From Methylobacterium sp. E-066 (lineage in GTDB: Bacteria; Pseudomonadota; Alphaproteobacteria; Rhizobiales; Beijerinckiaceae), in NCBI RefSeq assembly GCF_022829635.1, contig NZ_JAKSYO010000042.1, positions 1-64,000 of the forward strand: 64,000 bases of DNA, in the 5' to 3' direction. Every line of letters begins with the position of its first letter. Positions within the stretch are counted from its first letter, which is position 1. A model generated the notes under the pieces. It did no database searches. It had not been told where the DNA came from and worked only from the letters and a program-made list of their open reading frames with translations. A program made the position numbers and the translations under genes. Positions 45,909-54,853 of this stretch are shown here, in pieces.

Positions 45909-46535
45909 ATGCCGTTTACCGTTCTGGATCTCGTCGTGCTCGGCATCGTCGCGGTCTCCGCGCTGCTCGCGGCCGTGCGTGGCGTCACCCGTGAGGTGCT
46001 GGCGATCATCGCCTGGGTGGCCGCCGCCGCCGTCGCGTGGTCGTTCTATCCGATGCTGCTTCCGCTGGTGAAGCAGCACGTCAACAGCGATACCGTGGCG
46101 CTGGTCGCCTCGATCGCGGCGATCTTCCTCGGCACGCTGATCGTCGTCTCGATCATCACCGTGAAGATCTCCGACGTGGTGCTCGATTCGCGCATCGGCG
46201 CGGTCGACCGCTCGCTGGGCTTCCTGTTCGGGGCGGGGCGCGGCTTCCTGATCTGCGTGATCGGCTGGGTGTTCCTGTCCTGGCTGGTGCAGGGCAAGGT
46301 GCCGGATTGGGCCGCGCAGGCGCGCACCCGCCCGATGCTGGAAAAATCCGGCGACGCCCTGGTGGCCCAGCTCCCCGAGAATCCGGAGGGCTTCCTGAAG
46401 CAGTTCAAGAAGCCGAAGGCCGTCACGCCGCCCAACGAGGCGGCCGACGCCCCCGCCGAGACCGACGTGGTGCCTCAGCGCCGCACCGAGACCGCGCCGA
46501 ATGCGACGCCTGCGCCAAGCCCGGCGCGACGCTGA
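45909..46535 (+). CDS. cvpA: CvpA family membrane protein
   Basis: This 208-residue protein has four hydrophobic helices (from LDLVVLGIVAVSALLAAVRG to GFLICVIGWVFLSWL) and a cytoplasmic C-terminal tail rich in Pro/Thr/Ala. The family is named for colicin V production and is linked to envelope function and peptidoglycan-related processes. It directly precedes purF, the same pairing as cvpA-purF in E. coli, which supports co-transcription. The start ATG 45909 matches the conserved N-terminus MPFTVLDLVV. Confidence 0.92.
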   Translation: MPFTVLDLVVLGIVAVSALLAAVRGVTREVLAIIAWVAAAAVAWSFYPMLLPLVKQHVNSDTVALVASIAAIFLGTLIVVSIITVKISDVVLDSRIGAVDRSLGFLFGAGRGFLICVIGWVFLSWLVQGKVPDWAAQARTRPMLEKSGDALVAQLPENPEGFLKQFKKPKAVTPPNEAADAPAETDVVPQRRTETAPNATPAPSPARR

Positions 46536-46667
46536 TCTGCGGCGCGCGCCGTTGGCCTGTCTGCGCAGAGCGCCTAGATAGCGTCTCCGGAGACGATCGG
46601 ATGATATCCGCGACGACCGGCGCGCCGGCCCGTCGCCGCCGGGACTCGTGAAGTGATCGATCGCAGC

Positions 46668-48137
46668 ATGTCCCAATCCGACGCTTATTCCGCCGATTTC
46701 GATCTCGACGGCGACACGCTGCGCGAGGAGTGCGGCGTCTTCGGCATCTTCGGGCACCCGGAGGCTTCGGCCATCGTGGCGCTCGGCCTGCACGCCCTGC
46801 AGCATCGCGGGCAGGAAGCGGCCGGGATCGTCTCCTTCGACGGCTCGGTGTTCCATTCCGAGCGGCGCCCCGGCCTCGTCGGCGATTCCTTCTCGGACGG
46901 CGACACCATCGCCCGGCTCAAGGGTCGCGCCGCCATCGGGCATGTGCGCTACTCGACCACCGGCGGGACGATCCTGCGCAACGTGCAGCCGCTCTTCGCC
47001 GAGCTCGCCAGCGGCGGCCTCGCGGTCGCCCATAACGGCAACCTCACCAACGCCCTGTCGATCCGCCGCGACCTCGTGCGCGACGGCGCGATCACGCAGT
47101 CGACCTCCGACACCGAGGTGATCCTCCACCTCGCGGCCCGCTCGCGGAAGCCCCGGATCGTCGAGCGCTTCATCGACGCCCTGCAGGCGATCCAGGGCGC
47201 CTACGCGATCGTGGCGCTCACCAACAAGAAGCTGATCGGCGCCCGCGACCCGCTGGGCATCCGCCCGCTGGTGCTCGGCGAGCTCGACGGCCGCTACCTC
47301 CTGGCCTCCGAGACCTGCGCCCTCGACATCATCGGCGCCCGCTACGTTCGGGACGTCGAGAACGGCGAGGTCGTGGTGATCTCCGAGGAGGGGGTCGAGT
47401 CGATCCGCTTCGCCGACGCGGTGCCGATGCGGCCCTGCATCTTCGAGTACATCTACTTCGCCCGGCCGGATTCGGTGGTGAACGGCAAGAGCGTCTACGC
47501 GGTGCGCAAGGCCATCGGCCGCGAGCTCGCCCGCGAGGCCGCCGCCCCCGCCGACATCGTCGTGCCGGTGCCGGATTCCGGCGTGCCCGCGGCGCTCGGC
47601 TTCGCGCAGGAGACCGGCCTCCCCTTCGAGATGGGGATCATCCGCAACCACTATGTTGGCCGTACCTTCATCCAGCCGACGCAGTCGGTGCGCGAACTCG
47701 GCGTGCGGATGAAGCACTCGGCCAACCGCGCGGCGATCGAAGGCAAGAGCATCGTTCTGGTCGACGACAGCTTGGTGCGCGGCACGACCTCGGTGAAGAT
47801 CGTCCGGATGATGCGCGAGGCCGGCGCCGCCGAGGTGCATTTCCGGATCGCCTCGCCGCCGATCACCTATCCCGACTTCTACGGGATCGACACGCCGGAG
47901 CGGGAGAAGCTGCTGGCTGCGACCCACGACCTCGAGGCGATGCGCAAGTATATCGGCGCGGACTCGCTCGCGTTCCTGTCGATCCCCGGCCTCTACCGGG
48001 CGATGGGCGAGGAGGAGCGCAATGCGGCCTGCCCGCAATACACCGACCATTGCTTCACGGGCGACTACCCGACCGGCCTGACCGACCTCTCCATCGCCGG
48101 TCCGAAGCGCTTCGCGATGCTCGCCGAAGCGGACTGA
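46668..48137 (+). CDS. purF: Amidophosphoribosyltransferase
   Basis: The first committed enzyme of purine synthesis makes 5-phosphoribosylamine from PRPP and glutamine. The N-terminal Ntn-hydrolase domain begins at CGVFGIFGHPEAS after a propeptide of about 20 residues that must be cleaved to expose the catalytic Cys. GHVRYSTTGG and AHNGNLTNA follow. The PRPP loop VLVDDSLVRGTTS lies near residue 362. ATG 46668 was chosen; an in-frame GTG at 46653 is possible. A palindromic repeat begins just past the stop. Confidence 0.97.
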   Translation: MSQSDAYSADFDLDGDTLREECGVFGIFGHPEASAIVALGLHALQHRGQEAAGIVSFDGSVFHSERRPGLVGDSFSDGDTIARLKGRAAIGHVRYSTTGGTILRNVQPLFAELASGGLAVAHNGNLTNALSIRRDLVRDGAITQSTSDTEVILHLAARSRKPRIVERFIDALQAIQGAYAIVALTNKKLIGARDPLGIRPLVLGELDGRYLLASETCALDIIGARYVRDVENGEVVVISEEGVESIRFADAVPMRPCIFEYIYFARPDSVVNGKSVYAVRKAIGRELAREAAAPADIVVPVPDSGVPAALGFAQETGLPFEMGIIRNHYVGRTFIQPTQSVRELGVRMKHSANRAAIEGKSIVLVDDSLVRGTTSVKIVRMMREAGAAEVHFRIASPPITYPDFYGIDTPEREKLLAATHDLEAMRKYIGADSLAFLSIPGLYRAMGEEERNAACPQYTDHCFTGDYPTGLTDLSIAGPKRFAMLAEAD

Positions 48138-48250
48138 CACGGGGTTCCCAAAGGGCGAGCCCTTTGGCGGGGTCCAGGGGCGGCGGCACTGGGTCTTCGC
48201 AGGGCTTTGCCCTGCACCCGCAAAAGGTCACGGGCCTTTTGAATCCGGAA
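48138..48250. repeat. AAAGGGC-type palindromic repeat after purF
   Basis: The hairpins AAAGGGCGAGCCCTTT and GCAGGGCTTTGCCCTGC begin a few bases past the purF stop, with a GGGGTCCAGGGGC linker between. Order and linker resemble the copy after kup at 228-306 when both are read in gene orientation. A terminator role is likely. Confidence 0.65.
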
Positions 48251-48292
48251 TTTTTCGATCCCCCTGGCGCGGAAATGCGCTAGGTCCCGCGC

Positions 48293-49042
48293 ATGGCTGA
48301 GTCTCAAAGAATCCTCGAAGGCCGCGTCGCGGTGGTCACCGGGGCGTCCCGCGGCATCGGGCGCGCCGCCGCCCTGGCCCTGGCCGAGGCCGGCGCCCAC
48401 GTGGTCGCGGTGGCCCGCACGGTCGGTGCCCTGGAGGAGCTGGACGACGCCATCCGGGCGGCCGGGTCCAGCGCCACCCTCGTGCCGTTCGACCTCGCCG
48501 ATTACGACGCCATCGACCGGCTGGGCGCGGCGATCAACGAGCGCTGGAAGCGCCTCGACATCCTGGTCGGCAATGCCGGCATCCTGGGCGCGCTCATGCC
48601 GATCGGCCACATCACCCCGAAGGTCTGGGGCCAGGTGATGGACGTGAACGTCACCGCCAACTGGCGCCTGATCCGTTCGCTGGACCCGCTGCTGCGCATG
48701 TCCGACGCCGGCCGGGTGGTGTTCGTCTCGTCGGGGGCCGCCTCGAAATGCCGGGCCTATTGGGGGCCGTACTCGGTCTCGAAGGCGGCGCTCGAAGCGC
48801 TGGTGCGCACCTACGCGGCCGAGACCGAGACCACCTCTATCCGGGCGATGCTGCTCAACCCGGGGCCGCTGCGCACCGGCATGCGCCGCTCGGCCATGCC
48901 GGGGGAGGATCCCGAGACCCTCAAGACCCCCGAGGACCTCGCCCCCCACTTCGTGCGGCTCGCCGCGCCGGACTGGACCGAGACCGGCAAGCTGTACGAT
49001 TTCCCCACCGACCGGGTACTGCAGTTCCGCGCGCCCGAGTGA
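48293..49042 (+). CDS. SDR family oxidoreductase
   Basis: This 249-residue classical short-chain dehydrogenase has TGASRGIGRAAAL near residue 17, LVGNAGILG near 91, the catalytic VSSGAASK Ser and YSVSKAALEAL. An Arg follows beta-2 (VARTVGALEEL), suggesting NADP(H). It resembles YciK/FabG-like dehydrogenases, but the substrate cannot be deduced. A 12-bp palindrome TGTTGCGCAACA at 49053-49064 follows the stop and abuts the next repeat. Confidence 0.92.
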   Translation: MAESQRILEGRVAVVTGASRGIGRAAALALAEAGAHVVAVARTVGALEELDDAIRAAGSSATLVPFDLADYDAIDRLGAAINERWKRLDILVGNAGILGALMPIGHITPKVWGQVMDVNVTANWRLIRSLDPLLRMSDAGRVVFVSSGAASKCRAYWGPYSVSKAALEALVRTYAAETETTSIRAMLLNPGPLRTGMRRSAMPGEDPETLKTPEDLAPHFVRLAAPDWTETGKLYDFPTDRVLQFRAPE

Positions 49043-49066
49043 CCTGACCTGTTGTTGCGCAACACC

Positions 49067-49205
49067 GGATCCCACCCAACACCCTCATCCTGAGGCGCCC
49101 GCGCCAGCGGGCCTCGAAGGAGCCCTCCAGGTGGCGCGCGATCCCTGGAGCCCTCCTTCGAGGCTGCTGCGCAGCACCTCAGGATGAGGGTGTTGGGTGG
49201 GATCC
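49067..49205. mobile_element. MITE-like element with perfect 29-bp inverted terminal repeats
   Basis: The left end 49067-49095 (GGATCCCACCCAACACCCTC...) and the right end 49177-49205 are exact reverse complements over 29 bases, bracketing 81 bp that fold further (CCTCGAAGGAG/CTCCTTCGAGG). No ORF is inside. It lies 36 bases before the start of the dmrA candidate, so that gene's promoter is either inside the element or has been displaced by it. Confidence 0.75.
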
Positions 49206-49241
49206 GCGTGGTGCGGTGGCTGAGCGAACCGGACCAAACAC

Positions 49242-49649
49242 ATGATCGACGTCCGCTGCATCTGTGCGATCGGCCTGCGCGGCCAGCTCGGCCTGAACGG
49301 GCATCTGCCCTGGGAGGGCAACACCGACCCGTTGTTCGTGGAGGACGTGACGCGCTTCTTCGCGTTGACCATGGGCCACGTGCTGATCGCCGGTCCGAAG
49401 ACCGTGGCCTCGGTCCCCGAATTTGCCTTCAAGGACCGCACCATCGACGTGATCCGCAGCCACGAGGATCCGGAGCAGGTGCTCAAGCGCTATCCGGGCC
49501 GGCGGATTTTTGTCGGCGGCGGCATCGCGGTGTGGAACGTCTACGCCCAGTACATCCAGAACTGGGACATCACGCGCCTGCCCTATGACGGCGAGGCCGA
49601 TCGTTGGTTCGACCCGGCCTGGCTGGTGGGCGGGGCGCTGCGGGCCTGA
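49242..49649 (+). CDS. dmrA: DHFR-like reductase, probable dihydromethanopterin reductase DmrA
   Basis: This 135-residue dihydrofolate-reductase-like protein has the NADPH/substrate elements CAIGLRGQLGLNGHLPW, GHVLIAGPKTVASVP and RRIFVGGGIAVWNVY. It is about 25 residues shorter than typical DHFR. The small size matches the dihydromethanopterin reductase described in Methylobacterium extorquens, which completes tetrahydromethanopterin synthesis for formaldehyde oxidation. The DmrA assignment rests on size, fold and the presumed host. An ordinary or alternative DHFR remains possible. A MITE-like repeat ends 36 bases upstream. Confidence 0.7.
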   Translation: MIDVRCICAIGLRGQLGLNGHLPWEGNTDPLFVEDVTRFFALTMGHVLIAGPKTVASVPEFAFKDRTIDVIRSHEDPEQVLKRYPGRRIFVGGGIAVWNVYAQYIQNWDITRLPYDGEADRWFDPAWLVGGALRA

Positions 49650-49689
49650 ACCGCTGGACAGGTCGCCGGCGCACTTCCTATCATCGGGT

Positions 49690-49938
49690 ATGACCGAGCA
49701 CAGCGTCCAGGACGCGCAGCGAAACCTCACCGACCTGATCGACCGCGCCCTCGCGGGCGAGGGCGTCGTGATCACGCGCGACGGGCGACCGGTGGCGACG
49801 CTGAACCCGATCCGTCGGGCCGGACGCCCGATCACCGCCGAGGATCTCGATTGGCTCGCCTTGCGGCGCGTGCCGATGCGCGCGCCCGCGCAGGATGCCG
49901 GCCAGTTGGTCCGCGCCCTCCGCGATGACGAGTGGTGA
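49690..49938 (+). CDS. Phd/YefM family antitoxin
   Basis: This 82-residue antitoxin has the Phd fold pattern VQDAQRNLTDLIDRALAGEGVVITRDGRPVATLNPI, typical of this family as a DNA-binding dimer. Its acidic C-terminus is expected to block the PIN toxin. The stop overlaps the toxin start. ATG 49690 was chosen; a longer extension runs into dmrA. Confidence 0.9.
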   Translation: MTEHSVQDAQRNLTDLIDRALAGEGVVITRDGRPVATLNPIRRAGRPITAEDLDWLALRRVPMRAPAQDAGQLVRALRDDEW

Positions 49939-50357
49939 GGACCTACCTCGACGCAAGCGTCCTGGTCGCTCTGCTGACGGACGATCCGCTGACGGCGCGC
50001 GCCGACGCGCTGTTCCGGGCCTTGGCGCCCATCCCCGTCGTCAGCGATTTCGCGGCGGCGGAATTCGCCTCGGCGCTCGGGCGCCGGGTGCGAACGGGCG
50101 AGATCGCGGCCGAGCATGCGAGAATGGCCTTCGCTGATCTCGACCGCTGGAGTGAGGCGGTTGCCGAGCGTGTCGACCTCGGCTCCGCGGATGTCGCCGC
50201 CGCCGCAGGCTTCCTGCGCCGGCTCGACATCACGCTTCGAACGCCCGACGCCCTCAACATCGCCCTGTGCTGGCGTGTGTCGGCAACCTTGGCGACCTTC
50301 GACGACAAGATGGCTGCCGTCGCCGGCACCCTCGGACTTCCGGTCGTCACCGGATAG
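49932..50357 (+). CDS. PIN-domain toxin (VapC-like), second module
   Basis: This 141-residue PIN ribonuclease shows the acidic catalytic residues in TYLDASVLVALLTDD, DFAAAEFASAL, RTPDALNIAL and ATFDDKMAA. Two consecutive GTG codons (49932, 49935) overlap the antitoxin stop, so translation is coupled. It is distinct from the PIN toxin at 25669, which pairs with an AbrB-type antitoxin. Confidence 0.92.
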   Translation: MVRTYLDASVLVALLTDDPLTARADALFRALAPIPVVSDFAAAEFASALGRRVRTGEIAAEHARMAFADLDRWSEAVAERVDLGSADVAAAAGFLRRLDITLRTPDALNIALCWRVSATLATFDDKMAAVAGTLGLPVVTG

Positions 50358-50426
50358 GTCGTCGCGCCACCGTCGAAACCATTCCCGCCGCTGCTATGTG
50401 GTGCCGATGGCCCGCCGGAGACGCAG

Positions 50427-51545
50427 ATGAGCGCCCACAGCTACCGCTTCGGCATCGAGGAAGAGTATTTCCTCGCCGATGCCGAGACCCGCGGCACGCC
50501 CCGGGGCGACCTCGCCGGCTTCCATGCTCGGGTGAAGGCGGAACTGCCCGAGACGGGACGCGAGCTGGTCGCCGCGCAGGTCGAGGTCTGCACGCCGCCC
50601 CTCGACGATGCGCAGGCCGCGCGAAACAATCTCGGCGGCCAGCGGGTGCAACTCGCCGGCATCGCGGCCGAAAACGGGCTCAGCCTGCTCGCCTGCGGCA
50701 CCCATCCGCTCGCGCGCTGGTCCCGCCAGACCGCCACCGATGGCGAGCGCTACAAGGGCATCTTGTCGGATGTCGGCATCGCGGCCAGACGGGCGTTGAT
50801 CTGCGGCATGCATGTCCACGTCGAGGTGCCCGACCCGGACGCGCGGGTCGACCTGATGAACCGGCTGCTGCCGTTCCAGCCGCTGCTGCTGGCGCTCTCG
50901 GCCTCCTCACCGTTCTGGCAGGGCGAGGCGACCGGGCTGATGGCCTATCGGCTCAGCGTCTTCGGCGAATTGCCCCGCACCGGCCTGCCCGAGATTTTTT
51001 CCGATTCAGCCGCGCATGCGCGGTTCGTAGACATCATGACCCGCTCCGGCGCCATCGCGGATGCGAGCTTCCTGTGGTGGTCCCTGCGGCCTTCCATCAA
51101 GTTCCCGACCCTGGAGCTGCGCATCGCCGATGCCTGCACCCGGCTCGACGATTCGCTGTGCGTCGCCGCCCTGTACCGCTGCCTGGTGCGCCTATGCGTG
51201 CGCCGGCCGGATCTCAATGCCGGGCTCGACGGCGTCTCGCGGGCGCTCGCCTCGGAGAACCTGTGGCGGGCCCAGCATAGCGGCGTGCGCGCGACGCTGA
51301 TCGACGAGGCGAAGGCCGAGGCGGTGCCGTTCGCCGAGGCGCTCGAGGCGATCCTCGCTCTGGTGGAGGAGGATGCGGATGCGCTGGGCTGCGCGGCGGA
51401 CGTCGCCCGCGCCCGGGCGATCGTCACTGAGGGCACCAGCGCGGACGGGCAGGTCGGGGCGTTCGAGGCGGCACTCGCCGACGGAAAGGACGAGCGCGCC
51501 GCCTTGGCCTCTGCCGTGGACTGGATCGCAGACGCGTCCCGGTGA
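50427..51545 (+). CDS. Carboxylate-amine ligase, YbdK family
   Basis: This 372-residue ATP-dependent ligase of the glutamate-cysteine ligase type 2 superfamily opens with SYRFGIEEEYFLADAETR and has CGMHVHVEVPD near residue 130. LELRIADACTRLDD near 227 is the metal/substrate region. Family members form weak gamma-glutamylcysteine-like or other amide bonds; the real substrate is not established. ATG 50427 precedes the conserved N-terminus. The stop is followed by a compact palindrome (51568). Confidence 0.92.
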   Translation: MSAHSYRFGIEEEYFLADAETRGTPRGDLAGFHARVKAELPETGRELVAAQVEVCTPPLDDAQAARNNLGGQRVQLAGIAAENGLSLLACGTHPLARWSRQTATDGERYKGILSDVGIAARRALICGMHVHVEVPDPDARVDLMNRLLPFQPLLLALSASSPFWQGEATGLMAYRLSVFGELPRTGLPEIFSDSAAHARFVDIMTRSGAIADASFLWWSLRPSIKFPTLELRIADACTRLDDSLCVAALYRCLVRLCVRRPDLNAGLDGVSRALASENLWRAQHSGVRATLIDEAKAEAVPFAEALEAILALVEEDADALGCAADVARARAIVTEGTSADGQVGAFEAALADGKDERAALASAVDWIADASR

Positions 51546-51567
51546 CCGCTCTGCTCGCGCCTCATTT

Positions 51568-51659
51568 CGTCATCGCGAGCGTAGCGACGCGACCCAGGGA
51601 TGCACCACATCCGGTGATCGCGCGCTGCCCTGGGTCGCGTCGCTGCGCTCGCAATGACG
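51568..51659. repeat. CGTCATTGCGAGC-family palindrome, compact copy B
   Basis: A 92-bp unit with 32-nt arms, CGTCATCGCGAGC...ACCCAGGG and CCCTGGG...GCTCGCAATGACG, and a 28-nt loop nearly identical to that at 13875-13966. It lies between the convergent ybdK-like and der genes and could terminate both. Confidence 0.85.
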
Positions 51660-51684
51660 GCGCGATCGTTTGGCCGGAAACGCC

Positions 51685-53037
51685 TCAGCCCTTGTCGAAC
51701 GGGTTCTGCGAGGTCCGCAAGCTCAGCCGGATCGGCGTGCCCGGCAGCTCGAACGCCTCGCGCAGGGCGTTCACCAGGTAGCGGGTGTAGGATTTCGGCA
51801 GCGCGTTGAGCTGGTTGCCGAACAGCGCGAAATGCGGCGGCCGGCTCTTCACCTGGGTGGCGTAGCGGATCTTGATCCGCCGGCCCGACACCGCCGGGGG
51901 CGGGTTGCGCGAGGTCGCCTCGTTCAGCCAGTCGTTGATGCGCGAGGTCGAGATCCGCTTGTCCCAGACCTCAGAGGCCTGCACCACCGCCTGCATGAGC
52001 TTGTCGAGGCCCTCGCCGGCGAGCCCCGAGAGCGGCACCACCGCGACGCCGCGCACCTGCGGCAGCAGGCGGGTGCAATCCTCGCGCAGCTGCTTGAGCA
52101 GGCCCGGCTGGTCGGCCACGAGGTCCCACTTGTTGAGGCCGATCACCACGGCCCGGCCCTCGCTCTCGACCAGATCGATGATGGTCAGGTCCTGCTTCTC
52201 AAACGGGATCGTGGCGTCGAGCAGCACCACCACCACCTCGGCGAAGCGCACAGCGCGCAACCCGTCCGAGACCGCGAGTTTTTCCAGCTTGTCGTCGATC
52301 CGGGCGCGGCGGCGCATCCCGGCGGTGTCGTGGAGCTTGATCTTCCGGCCCCGCCACTCCCAATCCAGGGAAATCGAATCGCGGGTGATGCCGGCCTCGG
52401 GGCCGACGAGCAGCCGATCCTCGCCGAGCATGCGGTTGATCAGCGTGGACTTGCCGGCATTCGGGCGGCCCACGATGGCGACCTTCAGGGAGCGGCCGCC
52501 GGGGGCGTCCTCGTCCTCGTCGTCGTCATCCGGATCGGACTTGGGCAGGACGCCTTTCAGCGCCTCGTGCAGCTCGCCCAGGCCCTCGCCGTGCTCGGCC
52601 GAGAACGGGATCGGGTCGCCGAGCCCGAGGGTGAAGGCCTCGTAGGCGCCGGCGAGCCCCGTGCCGCCCTCGGCCTTGTTGGCGATCAGGATGACCGGGC
52701 ATCCGGCCCGGCGCACCAGTTCCGCGAAGGGCTGGTCGGCCGGCAGCACGCCGGCGCGGGCGTCGATCACGAACAGCACCACGTCGGCGGCGAGGATGGC
52801 CGCCTCCGTCTGCATCCGCATCCGGCCCATGAGGGTCGCAGCGTCCGATTCCTCCAGCCCGGCGGTGTCGATCACCCGGAAGTGGAGGCCGCCGAACGCG
52901 ACATCGCCCTCGCGCCGGTCGCGGGTCACCCCCGGCCGATCGTCCACGAGCGCGAGCTTCTTGCCCACGAGGCGGTTGAACAGGGTCGACTTGCCGACGT
53001 TCGGCCTCCCGACGATCGCGACGGTCGGCATATCCAT
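51685..53037 (-). CDS. der: GTPase Der (EngA), ribosome assembly
   Basis: This essential double GTPase acts in 50S subunit maturation. The 450-residue protein has two G domains. The first has [12 protein letters not shown] near residue 10 with NKAE as its G4 motif, and the second has [12 protein letters not shown] near residue 187 with NKWD. A KH-like C-terminal domain ends SQNPFDKG. An acidic linker ([14 protein letters not shown]) joins the two domains. It lies downstream of a YfgM-like gene, as in yfgM-(bamB)-der clusters. Confidence 0.97.
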   Translation of the reverse strand: MDMPTVAIVGRPNVGKSTLFNRLVGKKLALVDDRPGVTRDRREGDVAFGGLHFRVIDTAGLEESDAATLMGRMRMQTEAAILAADVVLFVIDARAGVLPADQPFAELVRRAGCPVILIANKAEGGTGLAGAYEAFTLGLGDPIPFSAEHGEGLGELHEALKGVLPKSDPDDDDEDEDAPGGRSLKVAIVGRPNAGKSTLINRMLGEDRLLVGPEAGITRDSISLDWEWRGRKIKLHDTAGMRRRARIDDKLEKLAVSDGLRAVRFAEVVVVLLDATIPFEKQDLTIIDLVESEGRAVVIGLNKWDLVADQPGLLKQLREDCTRLLPQVRGVAVVPLSGLAGEGLDKLMQAVVQASEVWDKRISTSRINDWLNEATSRNPPPAVSGRRIKIRYATQVKSRPPHFALFGNQLNALPKSYTRYLVNALREAFELPGTPIRLSLRTSQNPFDKG

Positions 53038-53065
53038 GATGTGTCTCGAAAAGTCAGAAAAGAAA

Positions 53066-53779
53066 TCAGCGCGTGATCGGCGGGGGCGGGGCGGCGACCT
53101 CGGGCTTGGCCTCGGTCACGGTGACCGGGCCGCCCGCCACGAGGGCCGCGTAGACCTCGATCCGCTCACGCAGGTTCCGGGGCGTCTCGGGATCGGCGAC
53201 CAGCTGGTCGAACCAGCGGCCGGCCTCCTCGAAATCACCCTTCTTGAGGGCGGCCAGGCCCAGCATCTCGCGGGCGGTGTGGCGGAACGGCGTGCCGGCG
53301 GCGAGCCCCTGGAGGTTGGCGAGCGCCGGGTCCGGGTTCGCGCTGTTGAGGCGCAGCAGGGCGGCACGCAGGCGCGCGAGGTCGCGCAGGCCGTCGCCGA
53401 GGCCGGTGTCACCGGCCAGCGTGTCGAAGTCCTTCGCGCCGGCCTCCGGGTCGCGCTTGCCGGCCTCCGCGGCCGAGCGGAACCGGGCGAGCAGGCGGTA
53501 GCCGGCCGGGCCCTGAACCTCTAGGGCGTCGAACACCTTGTCGGCCTCCGCGACCTTGCCTTCGCGGGTGAGGCGGTTGGCCTCGTCGAACTGCACCGAA
53601 GCGGTCTCAGCGGCCACGCGCTGCTGGTTCTGCCAGTAGCGCCAGCCGGCCACGCCCACCACCAGCAGCACGGCGAGCGCGATGATCACGCCGCTGTAGC
53701 GCTTCCAGATCTGGAGGATCCGGTCGCGGCGATAATCCTCGTCGACCTCGCGGATGAACTCGTTATTTTCGGCCATCAT
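53066..53779 (-). CDS. YfgM-like tetratricopeptide membrane protein
   Basis: This 237-residue protein has a short cytoplasmic N-terminus ([22 protein letters not shown]), one membrane helix ([21 protein letters not shown]) and a periplasmic TPR-like helical domain. This is the topology of YfgM, an ancillary SecYEG-interacting chaperone protein. In gammaproteobacteria yfgM-bamB-der are consecutive; here bamB is missing between this gene and der. The start is one of two adjacent ATGs at 53779/53776. A Pro-rich tail ends the protein. Confidence 0.85.
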   Translation of the reverse strand: MMAENNEFIREVDEDYRRDRILQIWKRYSGVIIALAVLLVVGVAGWRYWQNQQRVAAETASVQFDEANRLTREGKVAEADKVFDALEVQGPAGYRLLARFRSAAEAGKRDPEAGAKDFDTLAGDTGLGDGLRDLARLRAALLRLNSANPDPALANLQGLAAGTPFRHTAREMLGLAALKKGDFEEAGRWFDQLVADPETPRNLRERIEVYAALVAGGPVTVTEAKPEVAAPPPPITR

Positions 53780-53892
53780 GTCCCGGCCCGCGCGTGTCCG
53801 CGGGCCACCTTGCACAACTATCGAGCCCCGCGCCTAACACACGGGCGCCGGGTTGGCGACAGCGGGCGTGGTGGGGCGGGTGTGCGGGGGCC

Positions 53893-54501
53893 TCAGGCGG
53901 TGCCGGGCCAGACCGAGACGCCGATCAGCGGGTAGTGCAGGTAGCGCGAGAACACGAACCAGACGGCCGTCCCGATCACCACGGCCAGGATGTCGTTGCG
54001 CCAGCCATGGGGGGCCGCGACGGCGCCGCCATGCTGGGCGACCACCGCCCCCGGGGCGAGCGCCCGGCGCTTGGCGCTGATCCGCGCCGCCACCGCCCAG
54101 GCCAGGAAGCCGCCGAACAGCAGGATCGAGCCGAGATCGCCATTCGCGAGCAGGTGGGCGGTCGCCCAGATCTTCACGGCGAGCAGCATCGGGTGCTTGG
54201 CCTTGGCCCGGATATGACCCGGCAGGTAGGCGGCGGCGAGGCAGATGAAGGCGAGCCACACGAGGGTCAGGGCGAGGTGGCGCGTCCAGACCGGCGGGTC
54301 CCAGACCGGGATGTAGCCGCTCAGACGGTAATCGTGGAAGCCGATCCCGATCAGCACCAGACCGAGCAGCGACAGGGCGGTGTAGCCGAGCTTGTACCGG
54401 CCCTCGCCGATCCGGCCGACGATGTCGGCACGCTTCGCGCGCACCATCGAGAAGGCATGCGTGCCGAGGAACAGCACGAGCCCGAGAATCAGGAGAAGCA
54501 T
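53893..54501 (-). CDS. NnrU family membrane protein
   Basis: This 202-residue integral membrane protein has about six helices and the NnrU pattern LILGLVLFLGTHAFSMVRA at the N-terminus, YTALSLLGLVLIGIGFHDYR, and AKAKHPMLLAVKIWATAHLLANGD near residue 100. NnrU is linked to nitric-oxide-reductase gene clusters in some alphaproteobacteria and is distantly related to isoprenylcysteine methyltransferase-like proteins. No nor genes are nearby, so the name reflects family only. The ATG at 54501 has AGAAGCATG context with AGGAG upstream on the plus strand only. Confidence 0.88.
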   Translation of the reverse strand: MLLLILGLVLFLGTHAFSMVRAKRADIVGRIGEGRYKLGYTALSLLGLVLIGIGFHDYRLSGYIPVWDPPVWTRHLALTLVWLAFICLAAAYLPGHIRAKAKHPMLLAVKIWATAHLLANGDLGSILLFGGFLAWAVAARISAKRRALAPGAVVAQHGGAVAAPHGWRNDILAVVIGTAVWFVFSRYLHYPLIGVSVWPGTA

Positions 54502-54679
54502 GAAGGTCTTTCGGACGGCGGCCGGGCGGCAAGTACTCTGTAACGGTTCTCAAGCGAATCTGGCGCGCTTTGTCCAGGCGTAGCCGGGACGCACCCGGAT
54601 TTCAGCGATGGGCGTGGCGTACGGGATGGCTGGTGCGGGTGGCGGGGCGCCGTTTCTCCCTCCCCCCTGTGCGGGCTAT

Positions 54680-54832
54680 CGGATTCACATATCGGGCTGG
54701 GCAACACGGTTGCAGGATCAGGCGCAGGTCCCCTCTCCCGTGCGGGAGAGGGACAGGGTGAGGGACCAGGTCTTTCCGGAGATGTCGCATCCCTCACCCC
54801 AACCCTCTCCCGCACGGGAGAGGGGGTTCGTC
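54680..54832. repeat. CCCTCTCCCG/CGGGAGAGG inverted repeat, copy 3
   Basis: The left flank GGGCTGGGCAACACGG, GCAGGATCAGGCGCAGGTCC and two CTCTCCCG/CGGGAGAG hairpins match the unit at 42228-42360 in reverse orientation. It lies in the gene-free region 54502-54853, upstream of the secreted protein gene, which also holds the NnrU promoter. Confidence 0.75.
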
Positions 54833-54853
54833 GCGCCCTATGAGGGCCGATGT

